DNA of 64,000 nt from Lineus longissimus (Eukaryota > Nemertea > Pilidiophora > Heteronemertea > Lineidae), in assembly GCF_910592395.1 (NCBI RefSeq), contig NC_088319.1, forward strand, positions 8,554,001 through 8,618,000, in the 5' to 3' direction. Under the pieces are notes generated by a model. It searched no databases and was not told the origin of the DNA. It saw only the letters and a list, made by a program, of their open reading frames with translations. Positions 1 to 10,215 of this stretch are shown here, one piece after another; the first letter of the stretch is position 1, and each line of letters opens with the position of its first letter. Made by a program: the position numbers and the translations under genes.

Positions 1-468
1 CATCCGATGCAGGTAAGTCAGGACTACCTTTGTTTACAGATGGCTGGAAGAAACACACACTGCAAGAACATTACAGAATAACACAGTTTTTAAAGTTACA
101 TACCATTTAATATAACAGACAAATTTGCAACCATACAGTTGAACAGTTGTCACCTTTCATTGAAAAAGTTCTTTTTTCAGGTTCCGACAATGATGGCGAC
201 CAATCGAAAGGAAACTGCAGCACCGGCTGAGGAAGCGACAGCAAGTGCAACCACAAGCCGTACCGGAACTCCGTCGTCAAGCACGATTCCAAGGAAATAC
301 GCCTCTTTCGATGATTTAGTTCACATTGAGAAAAAAAATGAACTTCTCAAACGAAAAAATCTTAAATTGAAAAGAAAGAAACTTAAGTTACAGATTCGAC
401 TTTTGCAGCATAAAGTAAATGAAGTGAACTCGCCCAAAGACGATGGTCAAGTATTCTTTCACCTGTGA
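1..468 (+). CDS. Harbinger accessory (Myb/SANT-type) protein, C-terminal part, spliced
   Basis: The open frame at 181-468 codes a Ser/Thr/Ala-rich linker followed by a strongly basic, leucine-containing helix (residues KKNELLKRKNLKLKRKKLKL in its core), likely a coiled coil with nuclear localisation. A good donor (GCAG then GTAAGTC at 13) and acceptor (TTTTTTCAG ending at 180) make 13-180 an intron; the frame continues across it into the exon that ends at position 12. Position beside a Harbinger transposase suggests this is the tail of the element's second protein, whose Myb/SANT DNA-binding domain would lie off the left edge. The domain itself is not visible, so the assignment rests on context. 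A second, separate Harbinger at 16.9 kb shows that domain clearly. Confidence 0.55.
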
Positions 469-575
469 GCCATACTCGGCAACGGCAACTTACTCCACAA
501 CAACTACTATTTACATGGATAGGTGATATTTTGACAAGGCATGGGAGTAAGTTCTCAAAATAAAGAGTGACCATA

Positions 576-1313
576 CTACTCTGCATCTTCTTGTTTATAT
601 GGTGTCATAAGCCAGCTTCGGCACGGATATCCGCTATCACCAAGGATGAACCCATCAATAGCACCACTCTCCATGAGATCCCAAATCTGAGTTGTCCTCA
701 ATATTCTGCTATCGTGTGCACCTCCAGGCCATCTTGCCACGATTTTGATGAATTTCCCCTTGTGATCACAAATGACTTGCACATTAATTGAATGATGTCC
801 TTTTCTGTTGATATAGTCGATGTCGTTCTCATGTGGAGAACACATCCAAACATGAGTTCTGTCCACGCAGCCTATCACTTCTGGAAAGTGTACACGTCTC
901 ATCCTTTAGAATCCATCCTTGATTTGGGCTATATTTCGTGCATCAGGGAATTTCACATAGTCACCTATCTTCTCTGCGAGAGAATCCGTCACACGATGAA
1001 TAGCACGCCAAGCAGTTTGCGGAGATACTTGTAGAGGATCCCCAACAACATATTGGAAGGTGCCAGTTGCATAATATTGAAGTGCTATCAACACCTGCTG
1101 AGATGGGAGTAGGGCGAAGTTTCTCCTTGTAGGATGTTCAATATCCGGGGCAACAATGTCCGTTATCAACATTATCCCCTCCCTCGAGAATCGATACCTC
1201 TTAACAAGTTCTGCATCACCAAAAATGTCCAAAGGGTTTCGACGATCACGGAAAACGCGTTCTCTTCGCATTGCTCTACGCAATTCAGCAAGTTCCAGGA
1301 TCCGTCTCGCCAT
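576..1313 (-). pseudogene. PIF/Harbinger transposase (HARBI1-like), stop-interrupted and truncated
   Basis: Read leftwards from ATG at 1313. An N-terminal basic helix region (RRAMRRERVFRDRRNPLD) is followed by the helical domain and then the DDE nuclease fold: VIGCVDRTHVWM carries the first aspartate and LGDSGYPCRSWLMTPY the second. These are hallmarks of the Harbinger nuclease family. The reading frame is cut by an in-frame TAA at 903-905, and stops at 576 just after PYKQEDAE, before the region that normally supplies the catalytic glutamate. About 245 codons remain of a usual ~350. It is therefore inactive as it stands. Family assignment is firm; the two lesions are seen directly. Confidence 0.85.
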
Positions 1314-1633
1314 CCTTACTCTTCGAAGTCCAGAGGTAAAAATTGATTTTAGAACGGTGCTAAGGATTTAGAAGTACCCAAGACCTATTCTAGAAATAGT
1401 AAGCAACTAGGAACCTTGCTAAGCTTAGAACGGTTTTATGGAATAGAATTAGCATGGAACTAGAGATGGAATGAAGTTTAGCAACCAACTAGGCCTAGAA
1501 TGCTTTTATGGAATTGGCCCCTGAATTCCACCCACTGGGCTAAATCTACGGCAATTTGCGTGGGCGGTAATTGAAAAATTTCAAGTCCACTTTTGGTGGA
1601 TGGTGCCGAGTTCTAATGAACTAAAGCCATTGT

Positions 1634-1990
1634 TTAATAATTCTCCTTCAGCCGCGGGCGCTTAGCAAATTTTCGAGTTCTTGTCCCAGTTCTTGGCTTC
1701 TTTCTTTTAGTCCTATTGGCTCTTGCTTTTATTGTATTTCTGGTTAGCCCCGCCAATGCCTCACTGGCATTGGCCATCAGCACTTGCTTTGGATTTTTCC
1801 TTTTCACTATGATATCATTTACAGTTCTCAAACCAACACTTGCTAATTTGGGTAGTACTTTCTTGCCAACTGACTTTAAAATTGGAAAACTGATCGAAAC
1901 AACCCTTTTAAAATATCGCCCACTCCACCGCCATGCTGCATAGTTGTACCGGCATAGAAGGGTACATTACCGCCCGCCTGGCTAGTGTAG
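1634..1990 (-). pseudogene. Polinton PX-like basic protein, frameshifted
   Basis: The intact tail (1634-1831) is very basic (RTKRKKPRTGTRTRKFAKRP). Upstream, in the same register except for one missing base near 1882, come a glycine-rich start and an amphipathic segment beginning GGGVGDILKGLFRSVFPILK. A Cys/Tyr/Gly-rich N-terminus, an amphipathic helix and a basic tail directly downstream of a penton gene fit the small Polinton protein usually called PX, often compared with adenovirus core or membrane-lytic proteins. The frame begins immediately after the penton stop without an obvious ATG until 1941. The frameshift is seen directly; function is inferred from family position. Confidence 0.65.
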
Positions 1991-2030
1991 TAATTGCAGC
2001 AGCAACCTACATCTGGCTTGTAATTTGCCC

Positions 2031-2807
2031 TTATTTTTGCATAAAATGGAGTACAACCACTGTTTTACCGTGTCTGAATTGCACCAATTCGCCGTTATCA
2101 CGCCTTATATCTATTTGTATATTATCAAATTGTTTATGTACAACAGGGAGATAGTAAGGGTTTTTGTAAATGTTAACAGTATTCCCAACATACTTCTTAC
2201 TAAAATCTACAACTCGAATCAGGGGCACCATGCAATCACCGACCACCTGCGATGTTACAATGTCAGAATACACATAAAGGGTATGAAAACCAACATGGAT
2301 ATCTGCTCTATATTCACCATTCTGATCACATTCAAATACCAGACCGGCTTTGAAACCCATACAATTAGCTAAATCCCCCTTAAGATTTATTCTAAGACTC
2401 AGATGATTATTAATTAGTTTCACATAACCGGTTACTCTATCGTACTCAAAATAAAGAGCCCTATGAACTTTTTCAACATATCTTGAAAAATCAGAATTTT
2501 CCGCGCAATAACTAACAATAGCTTTATTCACAGCTTTTACCACATATGCAATATTTTTGTACTTTCCCACTGTAATCTGCCCAGCCACTGCAATTTCCTT
2601 CCCTGTATGATAGAGTTTTATCTCAAACCCATTATTGTCTGAAATATTGTCAATATCTCCCACAAAATGAATTTCACTGAGCACCACACTCCAACTTCCT
2701 TGCAAATCAATTGTCTTAGCTAGATTGATTTTGTAAGAGTTCTGTGAATTCTTCGGGAAAAGGTGATGGGCTGCGTTGCCATTTCCGCCCAGTCGCGGAT
2801 TCAGCAT
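2031..2807 (-). CDS. Penton-type minor capsid protein of Polinton element 2
   Basis: An uninterrupted 258-codon frame starting at ATG 2807. The N-terminus has a short Gly/Asn-rich arm; the C-terminal third (around NPYYLPVVHKQFDNIQIDIR and the following NGELVQFRHGKTVVVLHF) has the alternating pattern and closing strands typical of the single-jelly-roll penton-like protein of Polintons. It would form capsid vertices alongside a double-jelly-roll major capsid protein. It is the only long gene in this remnant that remains open end to end, which is notable beside a frameshifted integrase and PX gene. The downstream PX frame follows its stop directly. Confidence 0.75.
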   Translation of the reverse strand: MLNPRLGGNGNAAHHLFPKNSQNSYKINLAKTIDLQGSWSVVLSEIHFVGDIDNISDNNGFEIKLYHTGKEIAVAGQITVGKYKNIAYVVKAVNKAIVSYCAENSDFSRYVEKVHRALYFEYDRVTGYVKLINNHLSLRINLKGDLANCMGFKAGLVFECDQNGEYRADIHVGFHTLYVYSDIVTSQVVGDCMVPLIRVVDFSKKYVGNTVNIYKNPYYLPVVHKQFDNIQIDIRRDNGELVQFRHGKTVVVLHFMQK

Positions 2808-2846
2808 GAGATATCCAATCCCGCTACTTAGGAGGGTAATCTAGAG

Positions 2847-2987
2847 TTAGGGCTGATCGGTCTTCAGCATTAAATTTATGATGGATGCAATAATCACAGT
2901 ATAAACAATGAGGATTTGACAAAAATAAACAATCTCTTCCTTGGGCACTTTACTACCAAAGACTGTCCAACTAGCTGCCGTTGCCAT
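2847..2987 (-). CDS. Small Polinton membrane protein, 46 residues
   Basis: ATG at 2985-2987, TAA at 2847-2849. A short polar start with WTVFGSKVPKEE leads into one hydrophobic membrane span (IVYFCQILIVYTVIIASIIN). This pattern, a small Trp-Phe-Gly then Val-Pro-Lys-Glu motif followed by a single span, is a recurrent small gene between integrase and penton genes in Polintons. It overlaps the integrase end by 17 bp and lies 40 bp upstream of the penton start. Role unknown; a virion membrane-interaction role is only a guess. Confidence 0.65.
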   Translation of the reverse strand: MATAASWTVFGSKVPKEEIVYFCQILIVYTVIIASIINLMLKTDQP

Positions 2988-3875
2988 TTTTATACAGTTT
3001 TTTGACCCAGCTATCGAACTTTGATTGATAACCGTGCCACCTCACAAGATATTCTTTGTCAACGCCCCTGTCCCTTGTTTTTATAACTTTTTCAACCTCC
3101 CATAGCACAGGCCTGTAAAATCCCTGTAAAATTCCACCCTCGTCATCTTTTAAATTGTATATTGGCAACCCCAATCGTTTTCTACGTCTAGAAATAGTGA
3201 ATATTTCATCAGTATAACTAGGGTAGAACCCCTTGTCGAACAAATGTTTGGCTTTACTCACAAACACATTTTCGCAAATGTTAAACTTGTACTTTATATT
3301 AATGGTATTGGATTTTTGTTGCTGCCTTATGATTTCTGCATTGTCGTATGTTACATCGGCAGGGGCCATCTGAATACTTCGATGTTTGGAATGGTTATAA
3401 CTCGACACAACCTTTAGAAGTATCTTGAGGTCATGGAGGTAATGGCGTGTGTTGTTCACAGAAAAATATTTGTATAATTTAGACCTCAATGTGCATATCA
3501 ATGCGTGCTTTGATGTCCTGATTGTTGGCAAAGAAGTATTGAATCTCCTCCTTGCATAAAAATGATTTGAATGTTTTATTTTTTAACTCGGTCCCATTAT
3601 CTGTGAATATACAATCAGGTCTACGCTCCTTCAACACTTTTTTGAATGCATTGATCACTGTGATTGGCTGTTTGTTTCGAATCGGCAGAGCCCAACAATA
3701 ACGGGAAAACAAGCAAATTACAACCAGCAGGTATCTTACACCTTTGTTGTACTTTGTTTGACATGTCAGCCAAATCCATTTGGAATTGCTCATCTATCTC
3801 GATTACTTCTACCATGCGTCTTGGAAAGTGTTTCCTAGCCTGCTTATGTATATAGCAGCCTTCTCCACGGGCCAT
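2971..3875 (-). pseudogene. Polinton integrase with chromodomain, frameshifted and N-terminally cut
   Basis: Three overlapping frames together give one retroviral-type integrase. The 3621-3875 frame holds the start of the catalytic core (EIDEQFQMDLADMSNKVQ, first Asp); the 3479-3793 frame holds LFSRYCWALPIRNKQ and IFTDNGTEL (second Asp); the 2971-3531 frame holds the C-terminal domain and a chromodomain (KEYLVRWHGYQSKFDSWV). At least two frameshifts separate them, and the core stretch carrying the catalytic Glu is missing or disturbed near 3480-3530. The coding sequence stops at a GC-rich inverted repeat near 3877, which may mark the break point. Inactive as it stands. Confidence 0.8.
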
Positions 3876-3876
3876 T

Positions 3877-3975
3877 CAATCGGGGCGCCCCGCCCCGATT
3901 GAATCTGAAATATACGAAGTCCGCCCCGATCAAATTTTGCCGCCCCAATCAAAAAGTATGCCGCCCCGATTTATA
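3877..3975. repeat. GC-rich CGCCCCGAT repeats with a near-perfect palindrome
   Basis: ATTCAATCGGGG and CCCCGATTGAAT form inverted arms around a GCGCCCCGC-like centre at about 3877-3905, followed by three more CGCCCC(G/A)AT boxes at intervals of roughly 25-30 bp. It abuts the truncated integrase. Nature unknown. Confidence 0.6.
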
Positions 3976-4277
3976 ACCTGCATCGCTATTTTGTCTCCCC
4001 CAGAAAAAAAACGAAATTAGAAGCCCGGAGATGCATCTGATAAACGAATAAAACCTGTATGCCACCCTTTATACTGTGCAGTTGTGTCGGGGTAGACGGA
4101 TTTCCTTCCCGCCGGCCTAAACTTGCGCATCGCGAACCCACTCCTGACAGAAAATCAATAATTTATGGCGCAGAAAACCTCGGACGGAACACGGCGACCA
4201 ATGAAATAATTGCGCGGCAAACCTTATTAGCAACCTTGGAAATGGCACACTCACTGTCTTCCTCCAGCGTAACTTGT
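3976..4277. other. No recognisable feature
   Basis: No gene, RNA or repeat could be supported here. Confidence 0.5.
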
Positions 4278-6853
4278 CAGGGCCGTATTTAGAGGGGGGG
4301 GGGCAGCTGGGGCAGCTGCCCCCCCCCTGTGCAATAAATGTTGAAAAAAAAAATTCAGACAGTAATAAAAAGACAAACTAATCTTAGCCATAGCTTTACC
4401 AGCATGATAGCAGCATATGGATAGCAGATGTTATCAACTCGGGTGCAACCCTTATAATCTGACCAGTCCAGTGCCCTGACCCTAGTCTTCTATGGTTATA
4501 CACAATGATGCAACATTAGGTAAAGCCTAGCTTGTTATTGCTTGTTAACGGTATCCTGCACAATTAAAACTATGAAAATTAACATTTTCTGTCCAAATGT
4601 GGTATTTTCGTAAAATACTTCAAAAAAGTGGTCCTTTTTTAGAGTAACAAGAGGCCCAAGGGCCTGGCGCTCAGCTGAGTTAATATCATTAATATCTTCC
4701 TGGTGTTTAGTTCATTATGCATGAAAATGGCATGCTCCATGGTATTTGATATCCTTTTGCGTTCACTACGGTACCAATGTTTTTGGTTGACATAATTATG
4801 CCACTGTTGGAACATTCTCATGGTTTATGGTATGCACCTGTTGATGGGCCATATGAATAAAAACTAGCATAAGCTTTTACTCCAGATTTTGAAGTATTTA
4901 GTATGCTTCAAAAATTGGAATAGTTTAGTTCTTGTGAAAGCAAAGGATTTTTAGAAATCAGTATTTGCTACCAAAACAAGTAAATGCTAGACTACATATG
5001 AACGAAAATGTAGGATGAACCTTTTACTTGGTAGTATAAATGTATTTTCTTGGAACCATGTAGCCTTTAAAAGTCGAAGTGAATGGTTGGTTGTTCCTCT
5101 TTGCCGGACTGCATTCACATTTTGTTTGGTGGACATGTCATGCAAGGATTGGTCAAACCATACATCCATTTATGGAGAATCAGAGTGCATGGATTCCGAG
5201 TCATTAAAAATGTCTAAAGAATTATTCTTGGGTCATGAAGGGAAACCTGCGTTGTTTAGTATGAAAGTGAAAAATATGACAGAGTTAAGAAAATTATGTT
5301 TTATTGAACCATAGTAAGTTTTGATTGTCTGCTTGGCTCCTTGCCAGTTAAATAACATGTGACTATACACAAAATAGAAAACTTTGGTGGAAATTGTAAA
5401 TCATTTTTTTATCTATCAGGGGAAACAAGCTGATGATGATCAAGTAAATCATTCATGAGAAATCGTTTTGTTGATGAAGATTGCATGACGAAGTTAATGC
5501 TAAACCTTTTCTTGTGCTCTACTGCGCCACCGTAGTTTTCTATTTAGACCAGCGATGACGTCATTTCTGGTGATTCCCTACGCTAGTATGCAATGTATTT
5601 TTTCAGCGCTGTCAGTTGCTGAAGAGAGTGCCGTAGCTCCCTCAATTTCCAATCGATTTTTATGGGAGTGACATTATTGTATTGCTTAGAATGTCTACTT
5701 TTTACTCATGAAAGAATCGTAGAACTAAAACATAATAGGCGAACAGAATCATGCCGATTCACTGCACATACTGTGGGAATTCTCCACTTCAAAATACATC
5801 GGCGATGTCATCGCGAATCAGAGCATGCACTTCCGATATCGTTTTCACAGAAATGTGGCCAAATTTTCAAGAACTAATTTCTGAAAGTAGTCCCTGAAGA
5901 CCTTACGACTACCACTGAAACGAACTGGTGATAATATCGCCTACCAGACTACCGTAGTACTAGCCCGTAGCCAGGTAGCGGGCCATCGTCATCGAGCTGA
6001 GTGTCATTGAGCTCCAAGATTATTGCACATGGATCGAGTAAACAACATGCCGCCATTTTGTCTCCGCTTCGGTATTTCGTAGGCCGCTAAAATGCACCTT
6101 CTCAATTAAAACCAACATAATAAGGCCTCACATCGTTGATTGAATAGGAACACCACACAAAACACAATAAAGTGGGGGTTCAATCGATTACGAAGCTGAA
6201 GTGAACAGTGATTTATTCCTGGAGCTGCTGCTGCTTTTTTGTGTAGCTGCCATGTTTTGAGAACTGGCAAATAGGAGACTTCATTGATGGCTGACGTCAT
6301 CGGGCGGGAATTTGAATCAGCAGAAATAATTAAAAGGCAGGTAGCGCCCTCTCCTGTTAAAATTTTGAACTTTTTCTCAATAAAATAGTTTTTCAAGAAT
6401 TTTATCTTAATATTAAAGCATATTTCGACTAATTCTGCTGCTCCTAGGCCGATATAGGCCAGTTTCCTTCATGCGCTCTCGCTCGCAGGAAGTAGGTCGA
6501 ATGGCGACAAATTTTGTTTTGAAAGTAGAGTTTGACCAGAAGTATCCAGAAATGCAAAATTGAAGTCTCTAGGTCTTACGGTTACAAAATGTGCACCATG
6601 GGTTTAATGGACGGACGGACGGACGGACTGACAGACGGACGCCACTGAGCAGCTTGTTTGACAAGCTCAGCTGACTTTGTCAGCTGAGCTAAAAATACTA
6701 TTGATTCACACTTCCAAATGCCAGGAAAATGTCATTTCATACCTTTTATTTTCAAATTTTTGGGGGGGAGGGCCCCCAGACCCCCCCGTTCGGATGCACC
6801 TGCGGCGCATGCAGATCGCCTTCGGCGATCTATCCCACTGCCCCCCCTGGACA
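4278..6853. mobile_element. Possible hAT-like non-autonomous element with another repeat nested inside
   Basis: CAGGGCCGTATTTAGAGG followed by a G run and the inverted repeat GGGGCAGCTGCCCC opens the segment near 4278; a G-rich/C-rich tract ending TGCCCCCCCTGG closes it near 6853. CAGGG...CCCTG-type ends are typical of hAT-derived short elements in invertebrates. No 8-bp target duplication could be recognised, so the boundaries and class are uncertain. Confidence 0.3.
4649..6693. repeat. Interspersed repeat with hairpin ends (GAGGCCCAAGGGCCT family)
   Basis: The left end has GAGGCCCAAGGGCCT then GCGCTCAGCTGAG; the right end has a GACG-rich stretch, then CAAGCTCAGCTGA, then TTTGTCAGCTGAGCTAAAA. 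The body holds no credible coding region. The right-end layout (GACG-rich run, GCCAC, AAGCTCA, hairpin, TGAGCT) is shared with the repeat family at 6.86-8.43 kb, so the two are probably related non-autonomous families. Class not determined. Confidence 0.5.
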
Positions 6854-6856
6854 AAT

Positions 6857-8430
6857 GAAATGGCCAGGGCCATTGTGCTCACCTCATGTGGAGGAAAGAT
6901 GGATAAAGATCATGGTATTGTGTAATGTAGTGTTAGGTTTGATGTAGGTCCAAGCAATTACAATTTCCCCAAAATGGCCAATTTACAGTACATTCGACCT
7001 CTGTGACCTTGAAAAGTAGGTCAAATCAAAGAAGGCCCGGGTAACACATTGAATGGTTGTTAGAATTAGATGTACCTATGATATAAAATTGGTGCCAATC
7101 GGGCAAGTAATTACTAAGAATAATGGCATTTTGAAGAATTTAGGATTTGGCTCCCTCCCTGGAGGCCAAACGGCAAATCAGATAGCACCAAACTTCAGTA
7201 CCTGAGATCACCTGACCAAGGGGTATATGTGTACTTAATTTGTGATCAATAGTCATTGCAGTTAAGAAACGTGCCATAGTTACGGCCTGACGGCCAATTT
7301 ACGCCATTTGACCTCTGTGACCTTGGCAAGAAGGTCAAATTAAAAACCTGTGTGACATATACTGTGTGGCGGTTAGAATAGAATGTACCCATGATATCAA
7401 ATTGGTGGCAATCGGGCAAGAAGTAAGGAATAATCACATTTTAAAGGTTTTTGGATTTTGCCCCCTGGTGGTCAAACTTCGGTCCCTGAGATCACCTCAC
7501 TAAGGGGTAAATGTGAACCAAATTTGGGATCAATAGTCATTGCAGTTTAGAAACGTGCCATCGTTACATCCTGACGGCCAATTTACACCATTTGACCTCT
7601 GTGACCTTGAAAAGTAGGTCAAATCAAAAGCCCGTACGATATGTGATGTATCCTTGCTAGGAGTACCTACCATAAAATTGTTATGAAAATCAGACAACTA
7701 TTAAACGAGCACTCAAACATTTTAACTTTGGACATTAAATTTGGCCCCCGGGTGGCCAAACTAAGAATTTTTCAAGATGCCCTCCTGGCACCCATATTGG
7801 CTATCACATTTGATAAAAAATCAAGGATTTAGTAGAGAGTACATAGATATACATCCAGATCAAATTTGGTTGCAATCCGATCATTAGTTTCGTAGTAATA
7901 GTACTGTGTTTTTTTTTCAAGATGGCTGCCTGGCGGCCATATTTGATGTCCGAACGGCTGAAATTTTAGGGGTGGAATAGAGAATCCCCAGATACATGTC
8001 CACACTGGTTTAAAACCTTCTAGCTAAAATAGATAGGAAACATGCTACTGTTCAGTGAATCAGCAAACTTTGACCTCTGTGACCTTGAAGGAGGTCAAAT
8101 CAAAAACCCGGAGGATATATGATGCACCTCTGCTAGAAGTACCTACCATATTTTTTTCAAAATTTCCCGACTACTATTAAGGGAGATATTGCATATTTTC
8201 ACTTTTAACATTTGGCCCCCTGGTGGCCAAACCATGAAACGAATTGGACCGAAACTTGGTCTCCAAGGTGTCATTACATAAGGGTACATGTGTACCAAGT
8301 TTCAACTCAATAACTCTAACAGTTACGAAACGTGCCCTGCTAACGGACGACGGACGACGACGGACGACGACGACGACGGACGACGGACGCCACGGTATGG
8401 GATAAGCTCACCTCTGCTAAGAGGTGAGCT
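6857..8430 (+). repeat. Interspersed repeat family A, copy 1
   Basis: Begins ATGGCCAGGGCCATTGTGCT and ends in a (GACG)n-rich tract at about 8343-8395 followed by the hairpin AGCTCACCTCTGC/GAGGTGAGCT. Inside, a block TGACCTCTGTGACCTTGAAA with a facing AGGTCAAAT recurs near 6995, 7309, 7592 and 8070, giving an internally repeated structure. An inverted copy lies at 20781-21903 and a partial direct copy at 23714-24470. No coding capacity; a non-autonomous element of unknown class. Confidence 0.8.
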
Positions 8431-9506
8431 TGTTCTATATAATTCCCTCCTAGTCCTCGAGGTCTCCGGCAGTCACGTTAATCGCTATTAGGCGACGTGG
8501 TTATCATCAAAATTTACCAGCACTTCACTTTGAATACAGCTCAACGTGCTAAATTTCGCACCGCGCATGCACGGAAAAACCGAACCCTGACGATAATTCC
8601 CGAGACAAATATGGTCATCGTACGCTGCTGACCAATCACCTCGAGGAGCGGGAGTATACATGTCATTGATGACGGGCTCCACGCTCCACAACCAGATCGA
8701 ACAGTGCGCCGTGAATGCAAGCCGCTGACCCCGGCGGCGGAGAGTCAGTAGCCTTCTCTTTGATCTCTTTGATCTGGCACCGCATCCACTAAATTATTTA
8801 TTTTTAACTGAGCGGCGGCGAATAAGCTGTCCTAATTTCACGTCAATCATCGACACACGCGATGCTTGGATGGGGCTACGCACAACGAAATCAGCGGCTC
8901 TAGTGTTGAGATTGGAATAGGTCTTAAATGCTGGTGACGACAGAGGAAATTGCGCGCGAATTCATTGATTCGTTTGCATGGGTCTGCCGATTTGTGAGCA
9001 TGGATACTTATCAGCTGAGCAGGGTCAATCGTCACTGATTATCAAATAGATATTAAAGGCCTACGCAGTCCTTTTCTCTCGTTGGGTCTGCTTGTAAGCG
9101 GTGCAATGTAAGTCTAGCTAAGCGATTTTTTCAGCTTACTTCAGTCTTAGTTGATTGAGGTTGCCGATCAACATGCTACCAGCTTTGTTATCTCGGAATT
9201 TTTGAAGCTCTACGTATTTTATTTATAGTGAGATGATTAAAGATGATATTTTACAACCGAAAAACGGTATTATTCAAGCCTAAACTGCCGCACGCATCGG
9301 CAGGAAATCTGCGCTCCAGATGCCGGGAAATCACGTCTAAGCCATTCTAGAATTCAAATTCACTGCTTTACATTTGATTGAGATAAACCAAGATGTTTCA
9401 CCGCATTGTAAAGTTTTTGTACATTCCCGAATCCAGCAGGATGGGATGTGTCATAATAAATGTTTTTCAAAGCCGCCTCCATCAGCTTTAAAAAGATTTG
9501 CAAAAT
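8431..9506. other. Non-coding, nothing recognised
   Basis: Only short frames without recognisable motifs. Part of the long intron inferred for the SPAG7-like gene or its flank. Confidence 0.5.
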
Positions 9507-10021
9507 CTAAACACTGGACAATTGCATATTCAATAGGATGGGTAAAAATGAATTTTCTGCATCTTTTATATCTTTTACACCACTGATAATAACTTCACCA
9601 CTTTGGAAAATTGCAAAGTTCATATTATTCAATTTCACCATTGCGGCCGGGAATATTTCTTGTTCATATGACACGTGGTCTTGTTAAGCACAGAAATCAA
9701 GTAAATTAATTCTACACCTAATACTATATGTGAGGGTCATGGTTTGCAATTTCACGTGGCTGAGTCGAACCCCACACCCCAATTTCTGAAGCATTCTGGC
9801 CCACTGACGTACGGATTGCTTGGCCAAGGATTCAGTCTGAGCCCCGCAACAAACTAAATTACCAGTTCTAAATAACAGACAGGATGAGCAAATCTTCCTA
9901 GATTTCAATATTGCCCCACTGAATACATGGGGATTATATACAATGTTTGACAGTGTATTTGCCAGGGTTGTTAAATTCAATTCATAGTAATTTTGCAGCT
10001 AGAACGACGTTCACTGTCTGA
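9507..10021 (-). pseudogene. TBP-like (TATA-binding protein core) gene copy, interrupted
   Basis: Both halves of the TBP saddle can be read leftwards from about 10021. First repeat: YNPHVFSGAILKSR, then CLLFRTGNLVCCGAQTES and VRQWARMLQKLGCG match the TBP pattern of Tyr-Asn-Pro, a strand with Phe-x-Ser/Thr-Gly-x-hydrophobic-Val-Cys-x-Gly-Ala and the helix ending Leu-Gln-Lys-Leu-Gly. Second repeat, in the same frame after an in-frame TAA at 9684-9686: SYEQEIFPAAMV, FAIFQSGEVIISGV and NSFLPIL, ending at TAG 9507-9509. The start of the core (QTVNVVLAAKL) sits in another frame near 9990. No intron is seen across the core. One frameshift plus one stop argue for a pseudogene or a retrocopy; sequence is divergent from canonical TBP, so a TBP-related factor is the likelier parent. 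Confidence 0.75.
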
Positions 10022-10215
10022 AGCATGATGAAATAATGATAGAACGTTTAAGACAAGGTAGTTAAAATTACAACTGGTCAATAGCCATAAGGTAGTGTGT
10101 TATAATTCCAAACAATCCTGCGCTTGTTGTAGACAAGCCCATAGTGCTTTGTTACATTTTTTTTCCTCACAATCTTGTGAGGGTATGTAATAGCCACCTG
10201 ATCTGTTGAATTTGT
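10022..10215. other. Short non-coding spacer
   Basis: Nothing recognised between the TBP-like sequence and the Penelope-like element. Confidence 0.4.

Larger units (their letters stand above)
1..1521. mobile_element. PIF/Harbinger-like DNA transposon 1 (left end outside window)
   Basis: A DNA-binding-type accessory gene on the plus strand and a DDE transposase on the minus strand converge tail to tail, the standard Harbinger arrangement. The right end is probably near 1521, where GGAATTGGCCCC closes a stretch resembling a Harbinger terminal repeat. The left end lies before position 1, so terminal repeats and target duplication cannot be confirmed. Confidence 0.7.
1634..3875 (-). mobile_element. 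Decayed Polinton/Maverick remnant (element 2)
   Basis: Minus-strand genes in order: integrase (broken), 46-residue membrane protein, penton-type capsid protein (intact), basic glycine-rich capsid-associated protein (one frameshift). No polymerase, ATPase or major capsid gene and no terminal repeats are visible, so this is one corner of an element. Its proteins are clearly different in sequence from those of the complete Polinton at 34.66-55.1 kb. Confidence 0.8.

Noticed and set aside
6729-6947. Short frames across G/C-rich repeat ends
   Set aside because: By-products of low-complexity sequence in transposon ends.
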